A stretch of DNA of 64,000 nucleotides from Candidatus Sulfotelmatobacter sp. (lineage in GTDB: Bacteria; Vulcanimicrobiota; Vulcanimicrobiia; Vulcanimicrobiales; Vulcanimicrobiaceae): contig DATJRY010000011.1 in the NCBI GenBank assembly GCA_035504415.1, positions 496,001 to 560,000 of the forward strand, read 5' to 3'. The notes beneath the pieces were generated by a model. The model was not told the DNA's origin. It saw nothing but the letters and a program-made list of their open reading frames with translations, and made no database searches. Within the stretch, counting starts at the first letter, position 1. Each line of letters begins with the position of its first letter. The position numbers and the translations under genes were made by a program. Below are positions 33,049-41,742 of the stretch, piece by piece.

Positions 33049-34968
33049 ATGGAACTACACGACGCGTCGCCGGCCGTTTCTGCACGGCCCCGGCGCCGCA
33101 CGGCGCACGAAAACGCCCAGCCGATCGCGGCACCACGGGCGCCACATCTGCGTCCGTATCAAGTCGAAGCGCAACAAGCGATTCTCGAGCACCGCGCGCG
33201 CGGCGTTCGCAGTCAACTCGTCTCGCTGGCCACCGGCCTGGGCAAGACGGTCATCATCGCGACGCTTCCCAAACTGCTCTCGCTGCGACCGGGTGACGTG
33301 ACGCTGGTCGTCGCGCATCGCGACGAGCTGATCGAGCAGATCGTCGACAAGATGCGCGTCGAGAACCCCGACGCGCTGATCGGCGTCGAGAAGGCCGAGC
33401 GGCGCGCATCCGAAGAGTGCTCGATCGTCGTCGCAACGGTGCAGACGCTGGCGGAGAAACGGCTCGACGAGTTCGTGGCGCGCTTCAAGCGCCGCATCGC
33501 GCTGTTCGTCATCGACGAGGCCCACCACGCGGCGGCGCCCTCGTACCGCGCGATCGTCGACGCGGTCCTCGGCCAGCGGCCCGAAGCGATGGTCATGGGG
33601 TTCACCGCGACCCCCAACCGCGGCGACGGGGTCCGGCTGGTCGACGTCTTCGAGAAGATCGTCTACACGATGGACGCCCGCAAGGCGATCGACGCGGGCT
33701 ACCTGGTCCCGGTCAAATCCTACGCGGTCGCGACCACCACCAACCTCGACGACGTCGCCTCACGGGGCGGCGATTTCGTGATCGGTCAGCTGGCGGCGGC
33801 GGTCAACACCGTCGACCGCAACAAGCGGATCGTGATGTCCTACAAACAGCACACGCCGGGGCTCAAGGCGCTGGTCTTCACCGCCTCGGTCGAGCACGCG
33901 CGCGACGTCGCCGAGGAGTTCGTCGAGTACGGCGTGCGCGCCGAGTGGGCCTCGGGCGAGACCCCGCGCGACGAGCGAGAGCGGATCGTGCGCGAGTTCC
34001 GCGGCGACGGCATCGACGTGCTGGTCAACTGCGGCCTCTACCTCGAGGGCTTCGACGTCCCGTCGGTCCAGGTGATCCTCAACGCGCGACCGACCAAGTC
34101 GACCACCCTCTACACGCAGATCACCGGGCGCGCGCTGCGCCCGGTCGACGAGATCGCCCACGGTCTCTCGAAGACCAGCTCGGCCCTCGAGCGCCGCGAG
34201 CTGATCGAGAAGTCGGTCAAGCCCGCCGCGGTCGTCATCGATCTGGTCGACCAGGCGCAGCGCCACCAGCTGGTCACCGTTCCTTCCTTGTATGGCCTGC
34301 CGCCGCACATCGACGCGCAAGGCCGCATGACCGCGCAGGTGGCCGACAAGTTCGAGGAGCTGCTGCGCCGCGATCCCAAGCGCGCCGCCAAGGTCCGTTC
34401 GGCGGAAGAGATCGAGACCGCGCTGGTCGAGATCGACGCCTTCGCCGCGCCGCGCGAGATCAAGCCGACCTGGCAGGCCATCGACCCGATCGAACACTGG
34501 CGCCTCGAGCTGCCGCCCACCCGCATCGCGCTCGACCGGCGCGGCCGCGCGATCCCCGACTTCGCGACCAAATGGGATCAGTGGGTGACCGAAGCGCGGC
34601 GCATCGCGCCGCACGAGGACGCCGAGCGGTTCGCCGCGCGGATGCTGACCGTCGACCCCAAGAGCGTGCGCTGGGAGAAGCGCCGCATCGACGTCAAGCG
34701 CGACGGCGAGAAGTACGTCACGCTGTTCTCGACCGAAGATCTGCCCGAGCGGGTGATCGAGGTCAGCTCCTCGCTCCCCGGCGCGCTCGGCAGCGCGTAT
34801 CAGCGCGTCGACGAGATGCTCTCGGGCTACACCGCGATCCCGGTCAAGGGCGCCGCGCCGGTCCCCGCGCGCGCCGGCACGGCGCCGGCCGAGAAGCCCA
34901 CGAACGGCAACGGCGCCGGTGGCGGACGCCGCCGGCGCGGTCGACGCAGCCGCTCGCGCAACGGCTGA
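33049..34968 (+). CDS. Superfamily 2 DEAD/DEAH-box helicase
   Basis: 639 residues. Motifs in order: Q-like RPYQVEAQQAIL, Walker A ATGLGKT, DEAH box VIDEAHH, FTATPNRGD (motif III), TASVEHARDVAEEF (IV), NCGLYLEGFDVPSV (V), QITGRALRPV (VI). The C-terminal 130 residues are unrecognised and end in a basic GGGRRRRGRRSRSRNG tail that could bind nucleic acid. This is the SSL2/RAD25-type fold of DNA repair or restriction helicases; the exact role is unknown. The peptide-binding protein follows after 5 bases. Confidence 0.88.
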   Translation: MELHDASPAVSARPRRRTAHENAQPIAAPRAPHLRPYQVEAQQAILEHRARGVRSQLVSLATGLGKTVIIATLPKLLSLRPGDVTLVVAHRDELIEQIVDKMRVENPDALIGVEKAERRASEECSIVVATVQTLAEKRLDEFVARFKRRIALFVIDEAHHAAAPSYRAIVDAVLGQRPEAMVMGFTATPNRGDGVRLVDVFEKIVYTMDARKAIDAGYLVPVKSYAVATTTNLDDVASRGGDFVIGQLAAAVNTVDRNKRIVMSYKQHTPGLKALVFTASVEHARDVAEEFVEYGVRAEWASGETPRDERERIVREFRGDGIDVLVNCGLYLEGFDVPSVQVILNARPTKSTTLYTQITGRALRPVDEIAHGLSKTSSALERRELIEKSVKPAAVVIDLVDQAQRHQLVTVPSLYGLPPHIDAQGRMTAQVADKFEELLRRDPKRAAKVRSAEEIETALVEIDAFAAPREIKPTWQAIDPIEHWRLELPPTRIALDRRGRAIPDFATKWDQWVTEARRIAPHEDAERFAARMLTVDPKSVRWEKRRIDVKRDGEKYVTLFSTEDLPERVIEVSSSLPGALGSAYQRVDEMLSGYTAIPVKGAAPVPARAGTAPAEKPTNGNGAGGGRRRRGRRSRSRNG

Positions 34969-34973
34969 ACGCG

Positions 34974-36584
34974 GTGCGCCGCGCGCTGGCCGCCATCGCC
35001 GCGATCGTGCTGATCGCGGCGAACCCGTCCGCCGCGGCGACGCGGCATCCGTGGACGGAACCCGGCCACCTGCGCATCGGCGTCGAACGCACGCTCGACA
35101 ACCTCGATCCGCTGCTCTCGGGCCAAGCCGGCGTCACCGACGTCGCGCAGTTCCTCTTCAGCGGGCTGATCCGCTACGACGACCGCGGCGAAGCGATCCC
35201 CGACGGCGCGACGGTGGTGCCGACCCGCGCGAACGGCGGCATCAGCCCCGACGGGAAGACGATCACCTATCACCTGCGGCCGAACCTGCGCTTCTCCGAC
35301 GGCGTCCCGGTGACGGCCGACGACGTCGTGTTCACTTGGCAGCAGGACATGAACCCGCGCAACAACGTGCCGTTCCACTTTCCCTACGATCAAGCGAAGA
35401 GCGTCGTCGCGCGCGACGCGCACACCGTCGTCGTCCACCTCTTCGCACCCTCGGCGCCGTTCGTCGCCGGCTTCTTCCGCTGCGGCACGCAGGGCGTGAT
35501 CCTGCCGAAGCATCTGCTCGCGGGCCACGACCTCAACCAGGACCCGTTCAGCCTGCACCCCGTCGGCAGCGGTCCCTTCATGGTCGCCGCCTACACGCCC
35601 AACGTCGTGCTCGAGATGGTCCCCAACCCGTACTGGTACGGCGGCAAGACGGGCCTGCAACGCGTCACCTACCGCATCATCACCAGCGAGAATACGCTGC
35701 TGATCGCGCTGCGCACCCACGACCTGGACTTCTACTGGGGCGCGCCCGAGCAGCAGCTCGCGCAGCTGCGGGCGACGCCCGACGTGCGTGTGGTCGCGCA
35801 CGCGTTCGACTCGTACGAGATGCTGGTCTTCGGCGCTCGCCGCCAACCGTTCTCCGATCCGGTGCTGCGGCACGCCGTCGCACGCGCCATCGATTGGAAG
35901 GCGATCGCACGCACCGTGTACCTCGACGTCGACCTCCCGGATTGGGGCGACATCTTCCCGCGCTCTTGGGCCTACACGCCGCAGCCCGATCCCAACGCCT
36001 ACGATCCGGCCGCCGCCCGCGCGCTGCTCGATCGCGCCGGCTGGAAGACCGGTCCCGATGGCGTCCGCGTGCGCGACGGCCGGCGCTTGACCGCCGAGAT
36101 CACGACGGTGGCGGGCGTGATCCCGCGCGAGAACGCCGAAGTGCTCATCCAGCAGCAGCTGCGCGCGGTCGGGATCGAGCTGACGGTGCGCAACGCGCCG
36201 GCCAACCTGTTGTTCGCGCCGATCGGCGCCGGCGGCCTGTTCGCCGGCGGAAAGTTCGACTTGGGAATCTTCGCCTGGACGCCGTTTCCCGATCCCGACG
36301 ACACGCAGACCGCCGGCCCCGACTCGCTGCCGCCGCACGGCGGTAACTATTCGGGCGTCGTCGACGCGGAGCTCGGCCGGCTGCAGCGCGCCGCCGACGC
36401 GACCTACGATCGCGCGCGGCGGCGCGCGCTCTACGCGCAGGTCGAACGCCGCCTCGGCGCGGCGCTCCCGTACCACACGCTCGTCTGGCGTGCGAACGTC
36501 GACGCATGGAACGACGACCTGAGCGGCGTACGTCCGGCCCCAGCCCTGAGCGACTTCTGGAACGTAGGAACCTGGACACTGTGA
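34974..36584 (+). CDS. Peptide ABC transporter substrate-binding protein (SBP family 5)
   Basis: 536 residues from GTG 34974. The signal peptide (ALAAIAAIVLIAANPSAAA) sends it outside the membrane. Family 5 pattern: LDNLDPLLSGQAGVTDVAQF, TITYHLRPNLRFSDGVPVTA, DDVVFTWQQ, VGSGPFMVAAY, RHAVARAIDWKAIARTVYL, and a C-terminal ALPYHTLVWRANVDAW. It captures peptides or similar solutes. No permease or ATPase genes adjoin it. It overlaps the DUF885 gene as GTGA, which suggests uptake coupled to peptide breakdown. Confidence 0.9.
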   Translation: MRRALAAIAAIVLIAANPSAAATRHPWTEPGHLRIGVERTLDNLDPLLSGQAGVTDVAQFLFSGLIRYDDRGEAIPDGATVVPTRANGGISPDGKTITYHLRPNLRFSDGVPVTADDVVFTWQQDMNPRNNVPFHFPYDQAKSVVARDAHTVVVHLFAPSAPFVAGFFRCGTQGVILPKHLLAGHDLNQDPFSLHPVGSGPFMVAAYTPNVVLEMVPNPYWYGGKTGLQRVTYRIITSENTLLIALRTHDLDFYWGAPEQQLAQLRATPDVRVVAHAFDSYEMLVFGARRQPFSDPVLRHAVARAIDWKAIARTVYLDVDLPDWGDIFPRSWAYTPQPDPNAYDPAAARALLDRAGWKTGPDGVRVRDGRRLTAEITTVAGVIPRENAEVLIQQQLRAVGIELTVRNAPANLLFAPIGAGGLFAGGKFDLGIFAWTPFPDPDDTQTAGPDSLPPHGGNYSGVVDAELGRLQRAADATYDRARRRALYAQVERRLGAALPYHTLVWRANVDAWNDDLSGVRPAPALSDFWNVGTWTL

Positions 36585-38281
36585 AACCCGCATGGATCCG
36601 TCGCAGCGACGAGCTCGCCCAAGCCGTCGTCGCCCTCTATACGCGCGCGTCGCCGGAGGCCAGCTCGCAGATGGGGCTGCCGCAGGCCGACGCCTTCACC
36701 GCCGACCTCGACACGGGCTGGCGCGCGCGTCTGGACGCCGACGTCGCGCACGCGAGCGCCGTCATGGCGGCCGCGCGGAGCAGCGAAACCGACCCGCGCG
36801 TCCTCGAGGACGTGACCATCCTCGAGCGGGCGATCGAGACGGTGCGCAGCGCGGTCGCCGTCGCCGATGCCCAGCTGCTCGAAGTGATCGACGTCGTGCG
36901 CACGGAGTTCGGCGGCCTGCGCGTCCTGCTCGACGAGCAGAACCCGCCCGAGCGCAAAGCGCTGGCGCTGGCGCGGCTGCGCCGTTACGCCGGCTTCGAG
37001 CCCGGCGTCCCCGCCTTCGCGCAAGCGGCCGAACGCGAGACGCGTACCCGGCTGGCGCGCACCGATCTGGTCGGACCGTACGTCGTCGAGGTGCAGACCA
37101 CGCTGGCGCTCGGCCCGGTGCTGCTCGACGGCATCGGCGAGATGCTGCGCGACTCGGCGCTGACCGGTTGGGAGGAGCCGTACGCGGCGTTGCGCACGCA
37201 GGCCGAGGCGTACCTGCGCTTCGTCGCCGCCGAGCTGTTGCCGCGTGCGCGCCACGATCACCGGCTCCCGCCCGACGTCTACGCGACCGCCCTCGTCCGC
37301 GTCGGCGTCGACATCGCGCCAGCCGAGCTGGCGACGCGCGCGCACGCCGCGTTCGACGCGCTGCAGGCGGAGATGCAAGCGCTCGCGCCGGCGGTCGCCG
37401 CCGCGCACGGCATCACCGCCACCGACTACCGCGACGTCATCCGGGCGCTCAAGCGCGAGCAGATCCACGGCGACGCCGAAGCGATCGTGGACTTCTATCG
37501 CCGCCGGCTCGAGGAGATCGAAGCCGTGGTACGGCGCGAACGCTTGGTGACGCTGCCCGACCGGCCCGCGCGCATCCGCATCGCCAGCCTCGCCGAGAGC
37601 GCCGAGATGCCGGCCGCGCACATGAACCCCGCGCCGCTGATCGGCAACACCGGACAGGTCGGCGAGTTCGTGCTTCCGCTCGACGTCCCGCCGGCACCCG
37701 GCAGCAACGGCACCGAACGCAGCGACGACTTCACCCACGACGCGGTGACCTGGACGCTGACCGCGCACGAAGCGCGGCCCGGGCACGAAGTGCAGTTCGA
37801 CCGCATGCTGGACGGCCAGCTCTCGCTGGCGCGCGCGGCGTTCGCCTTCAACTCGGTCAACGTCGAGGGCTGGGCGCTCTACGCCGAGCAGATCGTGCTG
37901 CCGTACATGCCGCCCGCCGGCCAGCTGTGCTCGCTGCAGATGCGGCTCCACCGCGCGGCGCGCGCGTTCCTCGACCCCGAGCTGCAGAGCGGCGCCATCA
38001 CGCCGGCCGACGCGCAGGCCTTCCTCGAGCGCGAGATCGTCTACTCACCGACCTTCGCCCGCAGCGAGGTCGAGCGGTACACCTTCCGCGCACCGGGTCA
38101 GGCGACGTCGTACTTCTACGGGTACACGACCTTCGTCGCGTTGCGCGCCGAGGTCGAAGCGCTGCTCGGCGCGCGCTTCGACGCCTGCGCGTTCCACGAT
38201 TTCATCCTCGACCAGGGACTGTTGCCGCCGGCGACGCTGCGTGAAGCGGTGCTGCGGCGCTTCGCCGCTCAAGAGAGGTAG
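36581..38281 (+). CDS. DUF885 family metallopeptidase-like protein
   Basis: 566 residues, starting at GTG 36581. The family's zinc motif is clear: LTAHEARPGHEVQFDRMLDG (HExxxGH), with the third ligand likely in FNSVNVEGWALYAEQI. The C-terminus GQATSYFYGYTTFVALRAEV is also diagnostic. There is no obvious signal peptide, so a cytoplasmic location is likely. DUF885 proteins are thought to be peptidases, but few are characterised. It is coupled to the peptide-binding protein upstream and overlaps the convergent diguanylate cyclase gene by 13 bases. Confidence 0.85.
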   Translation: MKPAWIRRSDELAQAVVALYTRASPEASSQMGLPQADAFTADLDTGWRARLDADVAHASAVMAAARSSETDPRVLEDVTILERAIETVRSAVAVADAQLLEVIDVVRTEFGGLRVLLDEQNPPERKALALARLRRYAGFEPGVPAFAQAAERETRTRLARTDLVGPYVVEVQTTLALGPVLLDGIGEMLRDSALTGWEEPYAALRTQAEAYLRFVAAELLPRARHDHRLPPDVYATALVRVGVDIAPAELATRAHAAFDALQAEMQALAPAVAAAHGITATDYRDVIRALKREQIHGDAEAIVDFYRRRLEEIEAVVRRERLVTLPDRPARIRIASLAESAEMPAAHMNPAPLIGNTGQVGEFVLPLDVPPAPGSNGTERSDDFTHDAVTWTLTAHEARPGHEVQFDRMLDGQLSLARAAFAFNSVNVEGWALYAEQIVLPYMPPAGQLCSLQMRLHRAARAFLDPELQSGAITPADAQAFLEREIVYSPTFARSEVERYTFRAPGQATSYFYGYTTFVALRAEVEALLGARFDACAFHDFILDQGLLPPATLREAVLRRFAAQER

Positions 38282-39513
38282 GCGCGCGAGCCGAAACGCG
38301 CGAGCGCGATACGGTCGCGGCCGTCGCGCTTGGCCGCGTACAGGGCCCGGTCGGCGGCCGCGAGCAGCGACATCGGCCGCGCCTGCAGCCGCGGCACCAG
38401 GCTCGCGACGCCGCCGCTGATCGTCACCACGCCCAGCGGGCTGGCGGGATGGCCCATCCCCAAGGTGCGGACAGCGGCGCGGATGCCGTCGACGACGCGG
38501 GCCGCGTCCTCGCGGTTGGCGCCGGGGAGCAGCACGACGAACTCTTCGCCGCCGTAGCGCGCGACGAAATCCTCCGGCCGCCGCAGCGACTTCGCGATGG
38601 TGTGCGCGACCCGGACCAGCACGCGGTCGCCTTGCGGGTGACCGCAGCTGTCGTTGTAGGCCTTGAACCAGTCGACGTCGAGGATCGCCAACGCCAGCGG
38701 CGTGCGCGCACGCGCGGCGCGGCGCCACTCTTGCTCGAAGCGCTGCTCGAAGGCACGGCGGTTCGCGATGCCGGTCAGACCGTCGTGCAGCGCCGCCGCG
38801 GCGTAGGCGTCCCGTTCGCCTTGCAGGCTGGCGGCACGGTCGGCCAAACCGCGGATGCGATACGCCAGCGCGACCGACAAGAAGATCGCTTCCCACGCCA
38901 CGCCCGCGCCGGCAGCCAGATCGGTCAGCGGCGTGCGCGGGATGGCACCGTACGCGCCGGAGAGCGCGACCGCGAAGCCGGCCACGACGCCGGCGAACGC
39001 GATGCTCGACCAGCGTGCCAGCGGGTTCCCCTTTTGCCACGCCGTGACGCCGGCGACGAACACGGCCAGCAAAAACGCCGTCGTCGCGAGCGGATCGAGC
39101 GCGTCGAACAGGCCCGCCCGCCGCAGGCCGTCCGGCGTCACCAGATACGCGAGCTTCACCACCACGACGCCCCCGTACATGACGCGCAGCAGCCACCACA
39201 GCCGCGGCGCGATGCGCGGCAGCTCGAGCAGCGTGCGCGCGAAGACGGTCACCAGCGCGAGGTAGACGACGAAGGTCAGCGTCCCGAGCGCGTCGCGGGC
39301 GCCGGGCGCGAGCACGGCGAGGGGCGACTGCACCAGGTCGTAGAGCGCGAACGCCAGCATCGCGGCGGCGTACCAGCCCGCCACGCGGTCGCGCAGCACG
39401 ACCGCCAGGATCGCGTTGAGCGATCCGAGCGCGACGATCATGCCGACGATGAACACGAACGCGACGGCGAGCGGCGCGACGAGCGGGTGAGCGGCGGTCA
39501 CCACGGTCCCCAC
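38269..39513 (-). CDS. Membrane diguanylate cyclase (GGEEF, I-site present)
   Basis: 414 residues from GTG 39513; inner GTG starts are possible. Seven membrane helices (residues about 10-225) resemble the 7TM sensor region of 7TMR-DISM proteins. A coiled linker leads to a GGDEF domain with DGLTGIANRRAFEQRF, DVDWFKAYNDSCGHPQGDRV and an intact ARYGGEEFVVLL. RPED lies five residues before GGEEF, so feedback inhibition by c-di-GMP is expected. It is the only clearly active cyclase in the window, beside three GGDEF-EAL proteins with altered GGDEF motifs. Confidence 0.92.
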   Translation of the reverse strand: MGTVVTAAHPLVAPLAVAFVFIVGMIVALGSLNAILAVVLRDRVAGWYAAAMLAFALYDLVQSPLAVLAPGARDALGTLTFVVYLALVTVFARTLLELPRIAPRLWWLLRVMYGGVVVVKLAYLVTPDGLRRAGLFDALDPLATTAFLLAVFVAGVTAWQKGNPLARWSSIAFAGVVAGFAVALSGAYGAIPRTPLTDLAAGAGVAWEAIFLSVALAYRIRGLADRAASLQGERDAYAAAALHDGLTGIANRRAFEQRFEQEWRRAARARTPLALAILDVDWFKAYNDSCGHPQGDRVLVRVAHTIAKSLRRPEDFVARYGGEEFVVLLPGANREDAARVVDGIRAAVRTLGMGHPASPLGVVTISGGVASLVPRLQARPMSLLAAADRALYAAKRDGRDRIALARFGSRAYLS

Positions 39514-39561
39514 GCGACACCGTTCGGCGAGCGCCGACGCCGCCCCCGTACCGCGCCGCGG

Positions 39562-39753
39562 CTAGGCGTGCTGCGGCGCCGTCTCGTCGTCGTCGAGCCG
39601 TGCACCGAGCACCGCCAGCGTCCAGCCGACGCGCAGCACGAGCGTTCCGAACGCGCGCCGCAGCGAGACGCTTCGCGCCTGCTTGAGCTCGCGCATGACG
39701 CGGCGCTGCCGCTCGTCGACGAGTGCGGACAAGACCAAAGGGTCCGTAAACAC
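39562..39753 (-). CDS. Small protein, 63 aa, start site controlled by a hairpin
   Basis: GTG 39753 has GGAGG seven bases upstream, but that GGAGG lies in the 3' arm of a 10-bp hairpin. The product starts VFTDPLVLSALVDERQRRVM, has a basic helix and one possible membrane helix (FGTLVLRVGWTLAVLGARL), and ends DDDETAPQHA. The family is not recognised. A frame extending to 39843 passes through the hairpin but starts at a TTG without a ribosome-binding site. Leader arrangement and composition make a regulated small membrane protein likely. Confidence 0.5.
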   Translation of the reverse strand: MFTDPLVLSALVDERQRRVMRELKQARSVSLRRAFGTLVLRVGWTLAVLGARLDDDETAPQHA

Positions 39754-39757
39754 GAAA

Positions 39758-39782
39758 AAACCTCCGTCGGGTACGGAGGTTT
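39758..39782 (-). terminator. Terminator-like hairpin that also covers a ribosome-binding site
   Basis: On the minus strand AAACCTCCGT, loop ACCCG, then ACGGAGGTTT with more T: a 10-bp stem plus T6. It works on paper as an intrinsic terminator for the SDR or leader transcript, and at the same time sequesters the GGAGG of the 63-aa ORF. Confidence 0.7.
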
Positions 39783-39814
39783 GCCAAGGAACGTCGGAAC
39801 GGACACCGTTCAGA

Positions 39815-39901
39815 TCATTCCGAGCGAACCTCCACGCAAACAATGGAACGACGCACGCCGCTGCCGAGCGATCGCGGAACGTCGAGCTGGAATCGGATCA
39901 T
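39815..39901 (-). CDS. Candidate 28-aa leader peptide
   Basis: ATG 39901 is preceded by AAAGGAGGAGA, one of the strongest ribosome-binding sites in the window. The peptide is MIRFQLDVPRSLGSGVRRSI followed by VCVEVRSE. It ends 32 bases before the hairpin. Its last codons (Val-Glu-Val) contain GGAGGTT (39827-39833), which can pair with the 5' arm of the hairpin, so translation of this peptide could decide which structure forms. Confidence 0.5.
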   Translation of the reverse strand: MIRFQLDVPRSLGSGVRRSIVCVEVRSE

Positions 39902-39955
39902 TGCGTCTCCTCCTTTCTGTTCGCGGCGCGCACCATCGCGCGCCGGCGGACTCGT

Positions 39956-39985
39956 ACTGTACCATGCGCGCGACGCAGGCGTCAA
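39956..39985 (-). promoter_or_regulatory. Promoter of the leader peptide unit
   Basis: TTGACG (complement of 39980-39985), an 18-base spacer and TACAGT (complement of 39956-39961) on the minus strand, about 55 bases ahead of the leader ATG and just after the SDR stop codon. Confidence 0.45.
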
Positions 39986-40001
39986 CCGCGCGTGGCCGCT
40001 T

Positions 40002-40799
40002 TTAGTGCGCCGACCAGCCGCCGTCGATCGCGATCGGCGCACCCGTGATCGAGATCGCGAAATCGCTGCACAGGAACGCGCACAGCGCGCCGACTTCGGC
40101 CGGGGCGATGAAGCGCTTCGAGGGCATCGCCTCGAGGAACGCGCGCTCGAGCGCCTCGTCCTCGCTGATCCCGCCGCCGTAGGAGCGCACGAGGTCGGCC
40201 GCCTGTCCGCGTACGAGATCGGTCATCACCGCGCCGGGGCAGATCGCGTTGGCGGTGATGTTGACCGGCGCGCCCTCGACCGCCGTCGCGCGGGTGAACC
40301 CGACCACGCCGTGCTTGGCCGCGATGTACGCGGCCTTGAACGGGCTGGCGATCAGGCCGTGCACGCTGGCGAGGTTGACGATTCGCCCGCCGCCGCGCGC
40401 GACCAAGTGCGGCCACGCCGCCTTGGTCGCGTAAAAGACGCTATCGAGATCGATGGTCCGCACGTTCTGCCAGCGGTCGACCGGAAAGTCCGCGATCGAC
40501 GAGATGAACTGCACCCCGGCGTTGTTCACCAGATGATCGAGGCCGCCGAAATCGGCCGCCGCGGCGTCGACGGTCGCGCGCACCGCGTCGGGGTCGCGCA
40601 CGTCGCACGCGTACGCGCGCGTCGTCGTGCCGGTCGCCGCGGCGATCGCGTGCGCGGTTTCCTGCGCCGCCGCCGCGTCGAGGTCGACGAGCGCGACCCG
40701 CGCGCCCGCCTGCGCGAGGGCCTCCGCGCAAGCGCGCCCAATCCCGCGTGCTGCACCCGTAACAAAGCTAACCCGGTCCTGTAGATCGATCCCAAGCAC
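40002..40799 (-). CDS. Short-chain dehydrogenase, 3-hydroxybutyrate dehydrogenase type
   Basis: 265 residues from GTG 40799. Cofactor motif VTGAARGIGRACAEAL, NNAG motif LVNNAGVQF, catalytic Ser-Tyr-Lys in VNLASVHGL and AAYIAAKHGVVGF. The C-terminal PSKRFIAPAEVGALCAFL and ISITGAPIAIDGGWSAH match D-3-hydroxybutyrate dehydrogenases, which interconvert acetoacetate and 3-hydroxybutyrate with NAD+. The family assignment is firm and the substrate probable. Its start codon is only 34 bases from that of the divergent ABC ATPase. Confidence 0.83.
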   Translation of the reverse strand: MLGIDLQDRVSFVTGAARGIGRACAEALAQAGARVALVDLDAAAAQETAHAIAAATGTTTRAYACDVRDPDAVRATVDAAAADFGGLDHLVNNAGVQFISSIADFPVDRWQNVRTIDLDSVFYATKAAWPHLVARGGGRIVNLASVHGLIASPFKAAYIAAKHGVVGFTRATAVEGAPVNITANAICPGAVMTDLVRGQAADLVRSYGGGISEDEALERAFLEAMPSKRFIAPAEVGALCAFLCSDFAISITGAPIAIDGGWSAH

Positions 40800-40833
40800 G
40801 GTCCTCGTCCTCCGAAGCAAGGAGAATCGCCCC

Positions 40834-41742
40834 GTGGGTAGCCTGGTCCTTTCCGGCGTCGCGCGATCCTTCGGTTCGGTGGCCGCAGTCCGCGACGTCT
40901 CCTTCACCGTCCCGAGCGGGATCACGTTCGGCCTGCTCGGTCCCAACGGCGCCGGCAAGACGACGACGATGCGGATGATCCTCGGCATCCTCATCCCCGA
41001 CCGCGGCACGGTGAGCTGGGACGGCCGGGCCGTCGACTTGCGCGTGCGCCGGCAGTTCGGCTACCTCCCCGAGGAGCGCGGACTGTACGCCAAGCTCAAG
41101 GTGCGCGACCAGATCGCGTACTTCGGGCGGCTGCACGGCGTGATGCCGCCCTACGACGCGCGGCGCGCCGAGGCGTGGATCGAGCGGCTGGGACTCCAAG
41201 CGTACGCGGACCGGCCGTGCGGCGAGCTCTCGAAAGGCAACCAGCAGAAGGTCCAAGTCGCCTGCGCCGCGCTGCATCAGCCGTCCTTGCTCGTCCTGGA
41301 CGAGCCCTTCTCCGGGCTCGATCCCGTCAACGCCGACATGCTGCTGGCGACGCTGCGCGAGCTGCAGCGCGAAGGCACCTCGCTGATCCTCTCCTCGCAC
41401 CAGATGTGGCAGATCGAGGACCTGTGCGAGCAGTTCTGCATCATCGCGGAGGGGACGGTACGAGCCGCCGGGACGCTGACCGAGCTGCGCGCGGGCTGGC
41501 CGACGCGCGTCGTGGAGGTCGAACCGGCGACGACCCCGTTGCGCGCGATCCTCGACGCGACGCCCGGCGCGCGCGCGATCGCCGGACCGAACGCCGGGAC
41601 GCTGACGTACGAGGTTCCGGCCGACCTCGACACCGCGGCGCTGCTGCGGGATTTGGTCGGCGCCGGCGCCATCACGCGGTTCGCGCGCCTCGAGCCGCGG
41701 CTCCAGGACGTCTACCTGCGCGCGATCGGAGCCGCGGCATGA
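40834..41742 (+). CDS. ABC transporter ATPase (NatA-like)
   Basis: 302 residues from GTG 40834 with AAGGAGAA upstream. Walker A GPNGAGKTTTMRMIL, Q-loop GYLPEERGLYAKLKV, signature LSKGNQQKVQVACAAL, Walker B LLVLDEPFSGLDPVNADML, H-loop SSHQMWQIEDL. The LSKGNQQK signature and the C-terminal DUF4162-like region (RVVEVEPATTPLRAIL) point to the NatA-type exporter group. Its stop overlaps the permease start as ATGA, so both form one transporter. Confidence 0.9.
   Translation: MGSLVLSGVARSFGSVAAVRDVSFTVPSGITFGLLGPNGAGKTTTMRMILGILIPDRGTVSWDGRAVDLRVRRQFGYLPEERGLYAKLKVRDQIAYFGRLHGVMPPYDARRAEAWIERLGLQAYADRPCGELSKGNQQKVQVACAALHQPSLLVLDEPFSGLDPVNADMLLATLRELQREGTSLILSSHQMWQIEDLCEQFCIIAEGTVRAAGTLTELRAGWPTRVVEVEPATTPLRAILDATPGARAIAGPNAGTLTYEVPADLDTAALLRDLVGAGAITRFARLEPRLQDVYLRAIGAAA

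Noticed and set aside
39498-39806. 102-aa minus-strand ORF across the attenuator hairpin
   Set aside because: Ser/Arg/Cys-rich shadow composition; the overlapping 63-aa frame has the ribosome-binding site.
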